In this document: positions 13,833 to 14,550 of the stretch, in pieces
Layout: each line of letters begins with the position of its first letter
Numbering within the stretch: position 1 is the stretch's first letter
Assembly (NCBI GenBank): GCA_036488085.1
Contig: DASXHZ010000068.1
Span: 1-14,550, forward strand
Source of the DNA: DASXHZ01 sp036488085
GTDB taxonomy: Bacteria > Acidobacteriota > Thermoanaerobaculia > Gp7-AA8
Length of the DNA: 14,550 bases
Direction: 5' to 3'
Translations under genes and position numbers: made by a program
The notes under the pieces: model-generated
The model's database searches: none
What the model was told of the DNA's origin: nothing
The model's input: the letters and a program-made list of their open reading frames with translations, nothing else

Positions 13833-14550
13833 TCACTTCTTCACCCACTGATCAAACCAGTCGAGCGCGGTGTTGTACCAGAGCCGCGAGTTTTGCGGCT
13901 TCAACACCCAGTGCCCCTCGTCCGGGAAGATGAGCATCTTCGACGGGACGCCGCGCCGCTGCAGCGCCGTGAAGAGCTGTAGCCCCTGATCGATCGGGAC
14001 GCGGAAATCGAGCTCGCTGTGCACTACGAGCGTCGGCGTCTTGAAGTTCTTCACGTAATTGCTCGGCGACCACTTCTCGTACAGCTCCGGGTTGTCGTAC
14101 GGGTTCCCCTTGAATTCGAACTCGGGGAACCACAGCTCCTCGGTCGCGCCGTACATTGAAATGGTGTTGAACACGCCGTCGTGGGAGAAGAGCGCCTTGA
14201 AGCGGTCGGTGTGGCCGAGGATCCAGTCGATCATGTAGCCGCCGTAGGAAGCGCCGGCGGCGCCGATGCGCGTACCGTCGACGTACGGCAGCGCCGCGAG
14301 GGCGTCGACGCCGTTCATGATGTCGACGTACGGCCGGCCGCCCCAGTCGCCGGAGATTTCCTCCGTGAACTGCTGGCCGAAACCGGTCGAGCCGCGCGGA
14401 TTCGGCGTCAGGATCACGTAGCCGCGCGACGCAAAGATCTCCGGGTTCCAGCGATACGACCACGCGTCGCTCCACGCCCCTTGCGGTCCGCCGTGGATCA
14501 GCACCAGCGCCGGGTACTTCTTTGCCGGGTCGAAATCTGGGGGTGTGACA
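13833..14550 (-). CDS. C-terminal part of an S9C prolyl-oligopeptidase-family peptidase
   Basis: 238 residues of the alpha/beta-hydrolase domain are visible; the N-terminal beta-propeller lies beyond the right edge. The catalytic triad is complete: Ser in GASYGGY (codon 14249-14247), Asp in HSELDFRVP (codon 14009-14007) and His in DEGHW (codon 13913-13911). The oxyanion region LIHGGPQGAW and the PNPRGSTGFGQ and SGDWGG segments match the dipeptidyl-peptidase V-like (S9C) branch. Such enzymes remove dipeptides from oligopeptides, usually in the periplasm or outside the cell. Whether this one has a signal peptide cannot be seen. The frame is open to the edge, through VTPPDFDPAKKYPALVLIHG in minus-strand order. 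It converges on gvpA and is probably unrelated to gas vesicles. Confidence 0.92.
   Translation of the reverse strand, partial: VTPPDFDPAKKYPALVLIHGGPQGAWSDAWSYRWNPEIFASRGYVILTPNPRGSTGFGQQFTEEISGDWGGRPYVDIMNGVDALAALPYVDGTRIGAAGASYGGYMIDWILGHTDRFKALFSHDGVFNTISMYGATEELWFPEFEFKGNPYDNPELYEKWSPSNYVKNFKTPTLVVHSELDFRVPIDQGLQLFTALQRRGVPSKMLIFPDEGHWVLKPQNSRLWYNTALDWFDQWVKK

Overview
This is a GC-rich bacterial window. Its gene set includes secreted beta-propellers, a receptor-type SpoIIE/PP2C phosphatase, a YceI protein and an S9C peptidase, with dispersed palindromic repeats. That mix and the codon use would fit Acidobacteriota or a similar environmental phylum, but this is an inference from gene style with no marker gene behind it. 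The first ~1.9 kb is visibly less GC-rich than the rest.

Left part (1-8221, all genes on the minus strand). The window opens on the first codons of a gene that leaves the left edge (1-49), followed by about 600 bases with no convincing gene. Next comes a two-gene unit: a 56-residue exported cysteine peptide (1652-1822) and a secreted six-bladed-propeller-like protein (662-1630), preceded by a near-consensus sigma70 promoter at 1873-1902. Further right, a minus-strand run reads mutY, YceI-family protein, 901-residue secreted propeller, SpoIIE-type receptor phosphatase. The first three genes are overlapping or closely spaced, so this may be one transcript.

Right part (8268-13777, plus strand): a compact gas vesicle operon divergent from mutY. 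The order is gvpF, gvpG, a double ArsA-like ATPase, gvpL, a 58-residue GvpS-like GvpA paralogue, a third short GvpF/L protein, gvpK, gvpJ, gvpA. The backbone F-G-L-S-K-J matches the order known from Bacillus megaterium. Two extra genes are spliced in, and gvpA is last. Nearly all junctions overlap by 1-17 nt. GvpN, the usual AAA+ ATPase of gas vesicle clusters, is not present between the flanking genes; the only ATPase is the ArsA-like one. Its two complete ATPase halves are joined by a 47-codon linker encoded by a REP-like composite palindromic repeat read through in frame.

The operon ends at a strong hairpin built from heptamer repeats (13784-13830). A convergent S9C prolyl-oligopeptidase-family gene beyond it runs off the right edge. 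As a unit, GvpA, GvpJ and GvpS would supply shell or nucleation proteins; the three GvpF/L proteins, GvpG and GvpK would be assembly factors; and the ArsA-like protein is a candidate energy-dependent chaperone for the hydrophobic GvpA.
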